Shown: positions 1 to 12,042, counted from the stretch's first letter. The stretch is DNA of 64,000 nt from Cordilura impudica (GCA_963682025.1 OY821517.1:107188972-107252971), one strand, 5' to 3'. The notes: a model not told the origin generated them from the sequence alone. A program made the numbers and translations.

Positions 1-779
1 ATGGCCGCATGTGATTGCTAAAATACCAGCTTTACATGGACTAATAATGCAAATATTGATGTGATACCAGCATACCTGTCACAACATTGTCCCAAGCCTC
101 CATCGACTGAAAAATTCTGAAAAATATTCTGAAATATTGATTTCTGTTTCATTACACTGTGGAACAAATTCAGGTTAGCAAAAGTTAGGTCGATTCTGAG
201 AGTGAGGGGTGAAAAAAGAGGCTAAATTAGAAGACCCGTATCGCGGCGTTTGTTTATGTTAGTTCGAATTTTTTTTTTAATCGACCTTCGAACTTTGCAG
301 TCAAATGCCGATTTTCAGCATATTATTTATATGGTTTTTTGGCTATAACTCGTTGACAATTGATATTTTTTCAATCTGTAAAATCCAAATTATTGCTAGA
401 GACATGTGCAATAATAAAATTTTTTTTAAAAAATTGATTAAGAAAATTTTTGTGGTGCTTATGAAGCAAAATATTGGAAAAATTTATTTTTTTCATGCTT
501 TTTGAAAATATTTTCCACAAAACTAAGTCTTTTTTGCTTTCTGTTTGATCTATAATATGCTTCCAAGTTTCTTCAATAAATTTCATTTGAAAAGAAAACA
601 ATCATAATACAAAACTTACGTTTTCCAGCTTATTATTAATTTACTTGTCATTTTTTATGTACCAATTTTGTTCAGTGTTGGTTTTGAAGAAACATTGAAA
701 AAGAAATTATAAAAATATGGAAAAAAAATATATTTTTGAAATGTTAGTTATGAAAAGTTTTAAGTAAAAAAATTAAATT
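1..779. other. Intergenic, no feature recognised
   Basis: A+T-rich sequence with many A and T runs. The open frames here are short and low in complexity, and none resembles a known protein. No repeat family found elsewhere in the window is present. Confidence 0.6.
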
Positions 780-2010
780 AATTATCAACATCACTGCTCT
801 CTCTAATATCTTGGTCGTCGTCATCATCATCAGAAAGGTCGATAATTTCGTCCAACAGATATTCTGGAATTTCATCTTTGTCTTCCCCTTCTTACTCTTT
901 TTCCTCGTCTTCCTCTTCTTCAAAAGTGTTTTTATACCGCCAACAAATTTCAGCGAGTATTGCAACTGGAGATTTCTTTCCTCTGTAGCTGAAACGAAAA
1001 TAGTTTTCAATCGTTAACATGTTTAAATTGTGCACTCTGACAAAGATATTAGAAACATCTAGGAATTCAAAGTATGCGCACTCTATAGTTACCTTATTTC
1101 AAATGGAAGCGCAGATTGGTGATAATGTTCGCCTTGCTCATCAGATTCAGTTGGCAACTGTTGAGCGAGTTGATCAAGATGCTGATGCAAGAGATGAATT
1201 TTGTACGACACATTAACGCCAATCGAAAGCTGCCAACATATTTGCAACAGATTGCCTGTAGTTGTCATTGCGTTCTTTACCCAAAAGTCCTTTAATGACT
1301 GCTTTCAATGCGAGCCATGCATTTAATTCTCGGTCTGTCAGAACTTGGTCAAAATCTTGACGACTCATCAGTTTCCGTATGTCGGGACCATTAACATCCC
1401 CTTCCTGAATTTTGGCGTTACTTAGTCTTGGGAAAATGTCTTTTAAGCGGTTGAATACTGCTGGTCTTGTTGCGATATATTTCAAAAAATTTTTAGCAAT
1501 GCCAAGTTTAATGTGGAGCAACGGCAACAAAATTTTCATTTCAGGAACAAGACTTTCGTGTAGCCTATTGTCTTTAGGCCATTTCCGTACAATGCGACTA
1601 TTTCAGTTATGCTGTTTGTGCTGTTTTCTTCCTTTAATACCTTCTCCGTATCGTGAAACCCAATCGCACAAAAGCACGGATATTTTGGACGGCCAGATGT
1701 TGTTAAGCATGTAACCAATGAAACTATTTTGAGGTTGCAGCAAATGCGCCACTGGTGTTCGTTATATTTGACTACTTCCAGAATGTGTTTCAAATTATCG
1801 AAATTTTCACTAGTGTCAGTGCTGTATGCAATCGGAACAGAAGGCATTCTATTTGTCTTGTGCAAAAAAAGCACAACTTTTAAGCTGATTAGTGAAATAT
1901 CGATGAATAAACGCCAATCATCTTTTTTAAAGGTTAAACTTATCGTCTCTATTAACTTTTCAATATCGTTGCAATAAGCGAAATTTTTGCATCATTCACA
2001 TTGAAGAACT
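780..2010 (-). pseudogene. Broken member of an uncharacterised multicopy arthropod protein family (possible transposase)
   Basis: Reading the minus strand from about 2010 to 780 gives a chain of recognisable blocks in shifting frames: FKKDDWRLFIDIS, then MPSVPIAYSTDTSENFDNLK, CDWVSRYGEGIKG, KILLPLLHIKLGIAKNF, a block with LSNAKIQEG and IRKLM, KIHLLHQHLDQLAQQLP with SDEQGEHYHQ, and an acidic tail. I recall this block order from proteins of unknown function repeated in many arthropod genomes. Intact relatives read as one chain, while this copy has at least one frameshift near 1690, an in-frame stop near 1603 and another shift near 1540. Acidic residues in FID, the second block and DEQGE could be a DDE-type triad, which is my inference. 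A transposon-derived gene is likelier than a host gene. Confidence 0.6.
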
Positions 2011-2939
2011 TTTCTAACTGTTTTTGGTAAGTGTTATTTTAAGTTTTTCAATAGTTATTATAAGCACATAACGTATTTTTTGGGTTTCGTATATTTATTT
2101 AAGTCAGTTGAATTAAAACTGCATGATAAGTTTTTTTGTATTTTCCGTTTTATAGATATTTGTTTTTCAATTTCAAAAATTATTCACATTTATTAGTTCT
2201 TAAAATGTTTATTTCCTTTCAATTTGATTTCACAATTAATTATGTATATGAATTCGAATGATGACGCATATAACATGTTGCTAAAGCAGACGTTTATAAA
2301 CATCGTCGTAATTATGATTTTGTTATGCATATGTATATAAACAAGTGAACAATGGTAGCCGGTTTAATCAGACTAGACCATGAGTTTCGAGAAATGGTCT
2401 TATATCCATGTGGTATAGAAACTATGGTATGTATACTATGGTGTTACATATTACAGTATAGTGACACACACGAAGTATGTATAGATTGTGGTTTCTTTTG
2501 ACATTTGATAATATGTTTTCAAATATGGAAAATTAAATACACACACACGAAAAAAAAATTTTTTTTTGCTTGTTTTAATGCATAATAATAATATTTGTAA
2601 TATTTTGCCTGACGGATTTGTTTGTGTTCACTTTTTTGTTTGGTGGTTGGCTTTAAAAAGAATCCACGTTGTTAACTTCTCTTATCGCTTTCCTTATTTA
2701 TGTCATCATTTTGATCAGCTTGGCTCACAAAACATTTAATTTATTCTATGTTTTTGTATATAAGTATATTAGGCTGTAGAAAATTTAAAAAAAATTTTGT
2801 GCAGCAACAATTTTTACAGAAAATGTTCTATCTAAAGGAATCAATAGCAATTTTGTATAATATCCACTGAACTCGTTTGCCGCTTTTACGCCAAATTTGC
2901 GAAAATGTGTGAAAGAAAGCGGTAATTCTGTAACTAGCT
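2011..2939. other. Intergenic, no feature recognised
   Basis: A+T-rich sequence. Short echoes of 'tatggtat' cluster at about 2395-2450. No coding signal is seen. Confidence 0.5.
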
Positions 2940-3375
2940 GTGGGTGACTTCTAGAGGGTTTAAATATATGACCGACCCCTCTTAATTTTGTACGCCCAAA
3001 ATTTTTTTCCAGTACAGTAACCCCCTATCCTTACTTCTTCTATGTGCTTCCCTACAAACTGAAGAATATTTTTAATTGAACCCCACCGCCCATGGGTAGC
3101 AATAAGAGGGGTACAATATATGACCGACCGCTACTTTTTTGTCATGCCAAATACTTTTCCTGAACACAAGTACCCCCTTATTTCTAATTGTGATATGAGC
3201 TCCCATACAAAAAAATCAAAATTGGTAATTGATAAAGAATTATTTGTAACTGTCAAAATGTGGGCCCTGCAGTGGTAAAATATATGAACGATTACCATTA
3301 TTTTTAAAATTCTATATTTCTCCAGAGCATCCTGTCCCCATATCTCCTCTTCTTCTTAGAGTTCTCTTACAAAAA
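2940..3375 (+). repeat. Three diverged tandem units of about 155-165 bp
   Basis: Each unit opens with a variant of 'aatatatgaccgac' (near 2964, 3117 and 3280) and continues with a T-rich stretch ending 'tttttcc' or 'tttctcc'. The third copy is the most diverged. No coding potential is seen, and the pattern suggests an old satellite-like array. Confidence 0.5.
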
Positions 3376-4876
3376 AAAAAATTTATTTTTTTCTTAAATA
3401 AAATTATCGAAATTGTAGGTTCTGGTGAAAACTTCGACTGGTATGGAACAGGTGCAGGTTTTTGATTTTTGCAAATTAGGAAAAGCTTTTAAGTAGTTAG
3501 TTAAAGCTACTTTTTTATTTCATGTGTTCTTTTTTTATGCTGTATACTTACACGTTATTTTAATACTAATTTAACAAAAAATTTCGTTATTCACGAAATC
3601 ATTAAAATCCGATTTCGAATATTTCATCTTAATTACTTCATTAAGTGCAATCTTAGTGCATATGACTCCATTAACATATTGTTGCACCCTCTCTATGAGA
3701 AATCCCATTAGCCGTTAAGACTGCCCCGATATTATTTAATTTGTCTCTTTTAACTGGAACCTCCATCATTGTTGGTCTATCCGGTGCATTGGACTTTTCT
3801 TGTTTCAAATTTGAATTTACATTGGACACCGTGTTGTGGTTGATTTCCTTTAAAGCTTGTTGCTGAGAACTGTTAGGTTTTTTGATTTTCTGTTGCCAAA
3901 ACACATTTTCCTTTCAGTTCTTTGATCTGTTAAGAAGTACTTTTACTGACATGGAACCTTATTTTCTGTAACACAGGTACAAGTAAATATATCGTTACAC
4001 GGACAAAGACTAACATCAATTAATTTTTCAGATTACGAAAATATGTATGAACTGTACAATTTCTCAAGCATGTGACAATGCTTCGGCATCGTATAATTGG
4101 TATTGATGTTTTCTGCCAAACTTGGACTATCTTAGTAGCAACGAAATCAAATGGATTTATTCCTTTTTCTGATTTCAATTGTCAACACTTTAAGGCACGT
4201 TGGAAGTTAATTTTTTTGCAGCTTAGCAGGAATAGAATGTTTTCTTAAAATTTTACTCATTTTTGAACACGTTTTTAAGAAAAGTTATACCTTCTTTGAT
4301 GACATTAATAATTTACTAGAAAGTTCATAGCAACCGATAACAGTAACGGCAGAGTTTCACAATGAGAGAAAAGGAGACCACTGTTGTTGAAAAATCAACA
4401 AAAAGTCATAATCTAAAGAAAACCAATATTTTTGTTAAAAACTGGGCATATGCTAACGAAGACTAACATTTTTGTAAAAAAAAATGGGTTTTTTTTAGAT
4501 TCATAAAAAAATTTATACAAAGCCAATTTTTTTGGAATACTCAATTTTAATCTCCTTCGAATCCTTCTGCAGAACAAACGTCTAGCTACAGAATTTTGAC
4601 TTTTAGGAGAGAAAGGTCGTTAGTTTTATCTCTCAAAAGATGCTGGCTCTGGTATCCCTGCGTTTAGAAGTTATTTAAACAAAACTCACCCAAAACATAA
4701 ATTTTTTGAAAACTGCCCCAAAAAGGAGGCTGGCGGCGAACGAAGACGGTGGATTTGGAGCAAATTAGTAATTCATTATTTATAAGGAAACCCGTTTACT
4801 CAAAAATCATCATGTAACTTTGCAGCACATTTTCTCATTATTTTAAAAAAGTAATACAGCCTAATGTATATGATGT
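3376..4876. other. Mostly featureless; one weak possible exon
   Basis: A+T-rich sequence. The only point of interest is a minus-strand open stretch at 3671-3913 with protein-like composition (see its entry). The rest holds poly-A and poly-T runs and no recognised repeat. Confidence 0.5.
3671..3913 (-). CDS. Possible exon or short ORF, unknown protein
   Basis: About 80 codons are open on the minus strand. The only in-frame start is GTG at 3904, so if real it is more likely an internal exon or a remnant than a complete gene. The product is hydrophilic and rich in Q, N, K and S (for example NSSQQQALKEINHNTVSNVN), which looks more protein-like than the lysine and phenylalanine strings of the surrounding A+T-rich frames. 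I do not recognise a family. Chance is a serious alternative. Confidence 0.15.
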   Translation of the reverse strand, partial: KENVFWQQKIKKPNSSQQQALKEINHNTVSNVNSNLKQEKSNAPDRPTMMEVPVKRDKLNNIGAVLTANGISHREGATIC

Positions 4877-5662
4877 TTATACCCTATACCACTATGTGGT
4901 TTGGGTATAATGACTTTGTGCTGCTGTTTGTAACAACCAAAAATATTTGACCTAGACCCATCATTAATTATACCGATCGAATCAGAATCACTTTCTGAGT
5001 TGATTTAACAATGTCCGTCCGTCCGTCCGTTCGTCCGTCTGTGTGTCCATGTAAAGCTTGTAATCAAACTGCAGGTCGCAAATATGAATGTATTTTGATG
5101 AAATTAGGTACATAAGCTTTAATCGGCCATGGGATGAACGCTATTGAAATTGGTGAGAATCGGTCCATGTTCAGACCTAGCCCCCATACAAATTACCCAT
5201 ATGAAATCCACATAAATTGCCATAAGATCAAATTGTCATATAGATCTTACTCAAATTGGGTTTGTATGCGTTCATTAGATCCATTAATGAATGGTCCAAA
5301 AATGATCCCTTTGACCCCATATAGAGCTGCTTCCCGATCTTCACTTAAATCTATTAAAAAACAAAAATATTGCACTGATTCTTCTCAAATTTTGTTTGTA
5401 TATATTTTTGCAAAATACAAGAGACTTTACCAAACATGATCAGGATCGGTCCATTTTTGAAACAAGTCCCTATATAGATATAGCATCCGATATGAACTCT
5501 TTCATATCTGCAGCCAAAAAAATTAATAAAAATCCCACTCAAATTTTGTTTTTGCTTATTTTCTATGTCCAGTTAGTTGGGCCTGAGAGATAGGGTCTCT
5601 AAACGCATGGTATAGGGTATCGTATAGTCGGTTTAGACCGACTATAATTTTCTTACTTGTTT
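4877..5662 (+). mobile_element. mini-me/DINE-1-like non-autonomous Helitron-type element, copy 1
   Basis: Full-length copy of about 785 bp with no coding capacity. It opens TTATACCCTATACCACTATG and ends with a GGTATAGGGTATCG block, a palindrome around GTCGGTttAGACCGAC, and then a short tail ACTTGTT. The opening ATACCCTATACC is the inverse of the GGTATAGGGTAT just before the hairpin. So the inverted repeats are asymmetric, as known for Helentron-associated elements. The core 'gagttgatttaacaatgtccgtccg' at about 4996-5045 matches the conserved mini-me/DINE-1 core next to a GTCY microsatellite. There is no target duplication, and the T flanks fit T|T insertion. Small open frames inside are incidental. 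Confidence 0.85.
5013..5040 (+). repeat. (GTCC)n microsatellite in copy 1
   Basis: About six GTCC/GTCT units in the conserved core of the element. The same array, at different lengths, marks nearly every copy in the window (longest at about 12912-12980). It is an element-borne microsatellite seed. Confidence 0.85.
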
Positions 5663-5913
5663 TGTTTGACATATTTTCCCTTCAGCTGATTGGTCAGGCT
5701 CCTTTTTGACTTTTTCTGAGGTTCATTGAATATTACTTCATCAAAACTTTCAGTAATATTTTCGTTAAAGTATTGAGTATAATTTAAGCACAGAATTATA
5801 AAAAAAGGAAAATTTAACATACAATAACAAAATTAACTATAAGAAATGACTGTGTTCCTTTAATGAATTTACAGCTGATCAAATGACATTTGTTGAAATC
5901 GTAGCTGTGTTAA

Positions 5914-6707
5914 TTATACCCTATACCACTATGTGGTTTGGGTATAATGACTTTGTGCTGCTGTTTGTAACAACCAAAAATATTTGACCTAGACCCATCT
6001 TTAATTATACCGATCGAATCAGAATCACTTTTTGAGTTGATTTAACAATGTCCGTCCGTCCGTCCGTCCGTCCATCCGTCCGTCCGTCCGTCCGTCTGTG
6101 TGTCCATGTAAACCTTGTAATCAAACTGCAGGTCGCAAATATTAATATATTTTGATGAAATTTGGTGTGTGAGCTTTTATCGGCCATGGGATGAACGCTG
6201 TTGAAATTGGTGAGAATCGGTCTATGTTCAGACGAAGCCCCCATACAAATTACCCCTATGAAATCGACATAAATTGCCATAAGATCCAAATTGTCATATA
6301 GATCTTACTCAAATTGGGTTTGTATGCGTTCATTACATCCACTAATGAGTAGTCCAAAAATGATCCCTTTGGCCCCATATAGAGCTGCTTCCCGATCTTC
6401 ACTTAAATCTATTAAAAACAAAAATATTCTCAAATTTTGTTTGTATATATTTTTGAAAAATAAAAGAGACTTTACCAAACATGATCAGGATCGGTCCATT
6501 TTCGGACCTAGTCCCCATACAGATATATCATCCGATATGAACTTTTTCATATCTGCAGCCAAAAAAAATTAATAAAAATCCCACTCAAATTTGGTTTTTG
6601 CTTATTTTCTATGTCCAGTTAGTTGGGCCTAAGAGATAGAGTTTCTAAACGCATGGTATAGGGTCTCGTATAGTCGGTCTAGACCGACTATAATTTTCTT
6701 ACTTGTT
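5914..6707 (+). mobile_element. mini-me-like element, copy 2
   Basis: Full-length direct copy about 250 bp after copy 1. The (GTCC)n array at about 6050-6095 is interrupted by one GTCCATCC unit. The terminal palindrome is perfect (ATAGTCGGTC/GACCGACTAT). It belongs to the shorter subfamily that lacks the 'cttagtcatag' segment before 'ccccatatagagctgc'. Confidence 0.85.
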
Positions 6708-7102
6708 TTTATTTTGGTTTTATTCTCTAGAAAGTTTTTGTTTTATTTTTAGCTGTGTTTAATATAATTTCATGTTTATACTATGTACATGAACGTAGTA
6801 TACGAACCAACTGTAAACCAGTTTATTCGATGGTATGGAATGCTAGTATGGTAGTATACTACATGCCTGTCAGGGCTATAAGGCGATAGCTAATTGATAT
6901 AGAAGATAAGAGCAAAGCTAGTTTGAGTGGTATTAATATTATTTCAGCAAATAGCTTCAGCAAATAATATGGACTAATTTTATCTATGAAGTCTTGTATT
7001 CTCCTCTCTTTCTTTTAATACATTTTTTGAATAACATATATTCAGGGCGTATGATTATTATTTATTAGAAGAGTGGAAGAGATGTATATATATGAGTGGT
7101 AT
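6708..7102. other. Spacer, nothing recognised
   Basis: A+T-rich spacer between two element copies. It holds weakly repeated words such as 'tagtatac' and 'gcaaatag'. No gene is seen. Confidence 0.5.
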
Positions 7103-7867
7103 TCGTACCCTATACCACTATGTGGTTTGGGTATAATGACTTTGTGCTGCTGTTTGTAACTACCAAAAATATTAGACCTAGAACCATCTTTTATTATACC
7201 AATCGACACAGAATCACTTTCTGAGTCGATTTAGCGATGTCCGTCCGTCCGTCTGTGTGTCCATGTAACCCTTATAATCAAACTACAGGTCGCAAATATG
7301 AATATATTTTTATAAAATTTGTTACATAAGCTTCCGTCGGCCATAGAATGAACGCTGTTGACATTGGAGAAATTCGGTCCATGTTCAGACCTAGTTCCCC
7401 ATACCAACGACCCCTACGAAATCGACATAAATTGCCATAAGATCCAAACTGTCATATATATCTCAGTCAAATTGGGTTTTTATGTGCTTATTATATCCAT
7501 TAATCAGTAATTCAAAAATAATACCTATAAGACAATTCTTAGTCATAGGCCCCATATAGAGCTGATTCCGATCTTCACTTTAATCTATAAAACAAAAATT
7601 TTGCACAGATTTTTCTCAAATTTGGTTTGTATTTATTTTTTCAAAATATAAGTGACTTTACCAAATATGGTCAGGATCGGTTCATTTTTCGACCTAGTCC
7701 CCATATAAATATAGCACCCGATATGAACTTTTTCATACCTGCAGCCAAAAAAAATTAATAATAATGCCACTCAAATTTGGTTTATGCTTATTTTCTATAT
7801 CCAATTAGTTGGACCGAAGAGATAGGGTATCTAAACCATGGTATAGGGTATCGTTTCTTACTTGTTT
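7103..7867 (+). mobile_element. mini-me-like element, copy 3, terminal hairpin missing
   Basis: Direct copy, more diverged than copies 1 and 2 and of the longer subfamily with 'cttagtcatagg'. The GTCC array is short. At the 3' end GGTATAGGGTATCG is followed directly by TTTCTTACTTGTT, so the palindrome seen in the other copies has been lost while both flanks are kept. Confidence 0.8.
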
Positions 7868-8469
7868 TAATATTAAATCAAACAGACATCAGTGTTTTAT
7901 ATTTTTTGTTCTACTTTTTACACGGATATATTAATAAGAATTATTTACTTAAGCCTTAGCTAAAATTCTGCTGAAGAACGAAATGAAAAATCATCAATGG
8001 TTCTTGAGTTATAGCTAAAAAACTAAGTCAATATACAAGATTAAGAAAATATATAAAAGGTAATAACGAAAAGTTTGACATGAAAACTCCAAATCCTTTA
8101 CTGCGAGTATACTAGCCTAGTACGTTCACTCAGAATTGGAATTTTTCACCCCCCCAGATAACGACCCCGAATATGGTCGAAGGTGTTACATATGTATATA
8201 AGCGACACACATAAACCAAATTTGAATGATAATTATAAGATTCTCTGGCGATTCTTGCGCGAACGCATACATCTCATATGCACATATTTCCATAGATTTC
8301 AATAGCAATCATCCTATAGTCCAAAAAATTTTATATCAAATCGGTGTTTTTTGCTTAGATATAACTTACGATAGGGTTAGCTGTCAAAGGAACTGTCAGA
8401 CTGTGCTCACTTTTTGATCAGTATAATCTGTAAAATCTTGAACAACTCTATGAAAAATATCCAAATTTA
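7868..8469. other. Spacer, nothing recognised
   Basis: No repeat or gene recognised. The part from about 8350 may be the 5' non-coding end of the transposase remnant that follows, but I could not identify an inverted repeat. Confidence 0.4.
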
Positions 8470-9185
8470 CTTTGAGTATAAGTCATCGATTCGCGCAATA
8501 TAATCGTCAGTCTGAGCACGCCATCCGTCGAACTGTGGCCAGATTACATACCACGTACTCTCTATATGATGCAGGTATTACCAACACGTCGATAGAATAT
8601 GAGTGCTGAAGAGAATATTGGCACTCTAAATGAAAATGTGGAAGAAGATCTAAAATTAAGGCTCTGTCCATTCACTACGTGAAAAATTTTGCTCAGAGAT
8701 CTTGGCCTATATCCGTATAAGATCCTGCTGGTGAAGGAATTAAAACCACGAGGCCACAAGATGGGATCTAGGGCAGTTTGAAACTGACCCGACATTTGAT
8801 CGCAAAATTGTGTTCAACGATTTTTGGCTTATAGAAGCCATGATATCCAGAAAAATTCACCACTGCATAATCGGACCAATTTTTTCAAAAATGAACCCGG
8901 AGCTCGCGTTATGGGCGGTTGTTTTTGGTTGAAAATATGGATGACATTATGCCGGGAGAACTGTGGTTTCAAGAGGATGGCGCTACATACCATATAGATA
9001 CCACATCCATCGACTTATTGATAACATAATTTAGCGGTAACTTGATTTCAGTCACCTAAAAAATCACTGGAGCCAACCGGCTTAAATTGCAAACCAACTG
9101 ATTTTGGAATTTCGTTGATGCAACCAAAAATTATTATGGAGTTCTATTAAAGCACCGGTTTATACAACCTAAGGTGTTATCAAAA
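8470..9185 (+). pseudogene. Decayed mariner/Tc1-group transposase
   Basis: Plus-strand blocks in changing frames match the insect transposase family with the motif WFQxDGATCH. Seen here: TTLREK-type text with LGLYPYK, ELKPRGH, FETDPTFDRKIVFND (first catalytic Asp region), IGPIFSK, GELWFQEDGATYHIDTTSID (second catalytic Asp) and a degraded counterpart of the NWPPRSCDLTPLDFFLW block near 9060-9120. At least six frameshifts or stops separate these blocks, so the copy is long dead. Inverted repeats and target-site TA were not located. A related IS630-type subfamily is the main alternative; the superfamily call is firm. Confidence 0.7.
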
Positions 9186-10429
9186 TGTATTATAATTTAA
9201 CTCTAGAGATATTTCTGCAAATTTTATGAAAATATTAATATAGAAAATGTTAATAATACATGGCATTTAGTAACATTTTGTGAACAGTTTGAAAAAATAA
9301 TCTAAATATTATTGTTTTTTTTTTAGATATCTTTGTGTTGTTATTGCTACGTTGATATTATTAAGATAGAGGTCGGGCCCTAATCTTCTTTACGCAAATG
9401 TTGAGTCTTGCAAAAGCAATTTCTTGCTGTGCCAATAAGTGATACCTTAACATCAGTATGAGGTATATCACTAATCGTGTCGAGCATACACATTCCCCAC
9501 AGTAGTAGGCTTTTTAAATATATCTTAAAAATTTTAATCTCAAGTTTACTGGTACCACCAAAATGTGAGCACCTGCACGGATGACTTTGCAGTAAACAAT
9601 TGTCAATTGTTAAACAACAAAGTCAGAAACTTTCTGATTCAAACCATCCTCTATTTCTTGCTAGACTTTGTGAAGGGCTTTCTTGGTGCTGGTTATTAGA
9701 AAAATGACGAAGAAATAATGTATTCAGATATCTAGTAAAGAAAGTAATCGAATAGAGGTTTTGATATAATACCAGCACCAATGGCAATCATGGGTGGAGC
9801 TTTCTAAACGGTAACAGCTTTTCCTATACACAAAAAACATAGGCCAAGCGAATTGTTATAAAATTTAACAACAGTATTTTTGATTTAAAAAAAAAAAAAA
9901 TAAAAATAAATTAAATAAAATATCTGCTCTTGAGGAAATAAAACTATATTCATAATCGTCTTGAATTTCGGCACTTGACATTACTACACTTCGGTTGGCA
10001 ATAAATTTGGTATCTACAATGTTTCCGTTTTGAGAGTATAGTTTTTGTTAACTTTCGAACTAGGATGGTCACCTTGATATGCAATGCCAACTTAACAAGC
10101 TACAAAGTGTATAAATTATAGGAATAAATGAACAATTCGGTTGCTTTAACCAAATTAATACATACAGAATACAAAAACGTTAAACGAACTAAAGAAAAAT
10201 TCAGTTGTTGAAGCCGAATTTCCAACACTAAAACAGAATTTACGAGCAATTCGTCTGCTATAAACCAAATTTATGGTTATGGCAATCGAATTCAAATATC
10301 CGAAAAATCTCTTTAATAACTATAATTTTGACCTATCCAATATTCACAATATTCACTGCTAAAACAACAGAATTTTAATGGTAATCAATTTAGGATTGAT
10401 TTTGTTGAAAACAAATTCGACAGCCACAA
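9186..10429. other. Spacer with 'AATTCGG'-rich stretch
   Basis: No gene recognised. From about 9965 to 10345 the words AATTCGGTTG and CCGAATT recur in both orientations around 'acaaatttatgg'-like text; similar stretches lie at 16630-16790 and 27250-27480. A minus-strand stretch near 9400-9800 gives protein-like fragments (for example PPMIAIGAGIISKPLFDYF) that I cannot assign. Confidence 0.4.
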
Positions 10430-10795
10430 TCTGTCAACTGATCAATAAATCTCTTACTTGGTCTGATCATATAAATGTCGCTTCGGGAAAAACGTATTCA
10501 ATGCTTCGATCACTGTAAAAACTCAACATCTTATACCAGTGCATACGCCTTTGGAACTTGCTACCACCAACTATACAATGTTTAAGCAACGCAGGACATT
10601 TTAGGAGATAAGTTTTCCAATTTTTCAATACCAATATATGTAAAATAATTTTTGTTGTCTTAGTTTTATAAAAATTATAAATTATGTTATATTTTCATTT
10701 AATACTGTATCACATTATAGAGATCGTGTACTATAATTATAAGGCTCTTAGTCTAGTTGTACAGGAAACCAAATAAATAAATAAATAAATTCGGC
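10430..10795 (+). mobile_element. 3' end of a Jockey/CR1-like non-LTR retrotransposon
   Basis: A fragment reading INKSLTWSDHINVASGKTYS then MLRSL, followed by text matching the extreme C-terminus of the same protein type (RLWNLLPPTIQCLSNAGHFR). These blocks correspond to positions far apart in the retrotransposon at 38.7-42.4 kb, so an internal deletion has joined them. It ends in an AAAT tail at 10774-10791, the same type of tail as that larger copy. Not functional. Confidence 0.65.
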
Positions 10796-11527
10796 AACCG
10801 TATTCGTCTATAATTAAACACTGAAAAAATATTTAGAAAAGTTTATAGAATATGGATTGAATGTTTCATTTATGATGCCAACGATGACTGCCACCATATG
10901 TTGATAACTTTATAATATCTTACGACTGCCCATAACACTACAACGTGCAGATATGTACAGTCTTGTTTTATTCAAAAGGTTTTTGTTTTGGATTTCTCAT
11001 GTGATTTTAATAATTCCTTATTTATGATAAATTAAGATTACAATTCTGATTATATTATGATTTATTATAATTTATTAAATGATAAATTGTTAATGATTAC
11101 ATTATGATTTATTTAATAAATAATTATTAATGATCCTTAACTTAATTTTTGCAATGTATATATACTAAAACGTTCTTACAGAAATTATTGGTTTCGTGTA
11201 GTCTGCAAAATTATTCTTGAACAATGTGTGTTAAAATATTTTGTGTTATCGGTACATATGTATGTATGTCTTCCGCCTATGAACGTATAATTATTACTTG
11301 GTCATTTTCCATGTAGTAATTATTTTTTCATGCTTAATATAAAAATACAGAATACTGTATTCAGATTATTTTTTCGCATATAACAAACATTAAACCTCAT
11401 TTGATATTATTGTACGAAAAAATTTATATTGAAAATACACTAAGGAAATAATAAAATGTTGAACAAAACCGACTATTTGATGATTTTGTCATATTGGAAT
11501 ATATTAAAGAAAAAAAACTTCGATATA
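10796..11527. other. Spacer, nothing recognised
   Basis: A+T-rich sequence with local 'ttatgatttattataattta' near-repeats at 11030-11130. No gene recognised. Confidence 0.5.
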
Positions 11528-12042
11528 AAACAAGTAAAAAAATTACAGTCTGTCTAAGCCGATTATACGATACCCTGTTCCTTCTGTTTATAGAAATGGT
11601 ATCAGTTCCAACTAATTATATATGGAAAATAAGTTTAAACCAAATTTGGGAGGCACTGTTATTATTTTTTTTTGCCTGCAGATAGGAACTAGTTTTGCTA
11701 AAATGTATACAAAACAAAATTGAGAAACATTTTCTCAGGATTTTTTGGTAGATTTAAGTGAAGATCTGGAAACAACCTTATGTGGGGGCTAGGACTAAAA
11801 ATTGTCTTAAAGGCTTTATTTTACTAATATCTATGTGTTAACTTCAATCTTATGGGAATTTAAGTCGATCTCAGATATGAAAATGTTCATTTTCATGCGA
11901 ACTAGGTCTGAACACGCACCAATTTTCACCAGTTCCCATAGTGTTGGTCCTATGGCCGATAAAAGCTTATGTACCAAATTTTATCAAAACATATTCACGT
12001 ATGCACACACAGATGGGCAGACAGGCAGATGGATAGACGGCC
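11528..12042 (-). mobile_element. mini-me-like element, copy 4, truncated
   Basis: Inverted copy starting with the AACAAGTAA end and a decayed hairpin (CAGTCTGTCTAAGCCGATTAT). It runs to a mutated GTCY array (gacaggcagatggatagacgg) and stops there. Everything from the array to the TTATACCC end is missing. It is more diverged than most copies. It abuts copy 5 directly at the array. Confidence 0.75.

Noticed and set aside
811..1017. Hydrophobic plus-strand frame resembling a membrane peptide
   Set aside because: It is the complement of the acidic tail of the minus-strand remnant, and the opposite strand explains it better.
5134..5439. Open frames of 60-140 codons inside mini-me copies, often with a run of RTDG repeats
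   Set aside because: They recur in every copy on both strands, shift with the GTCC array length, and have no domain. They are by-products of the element.
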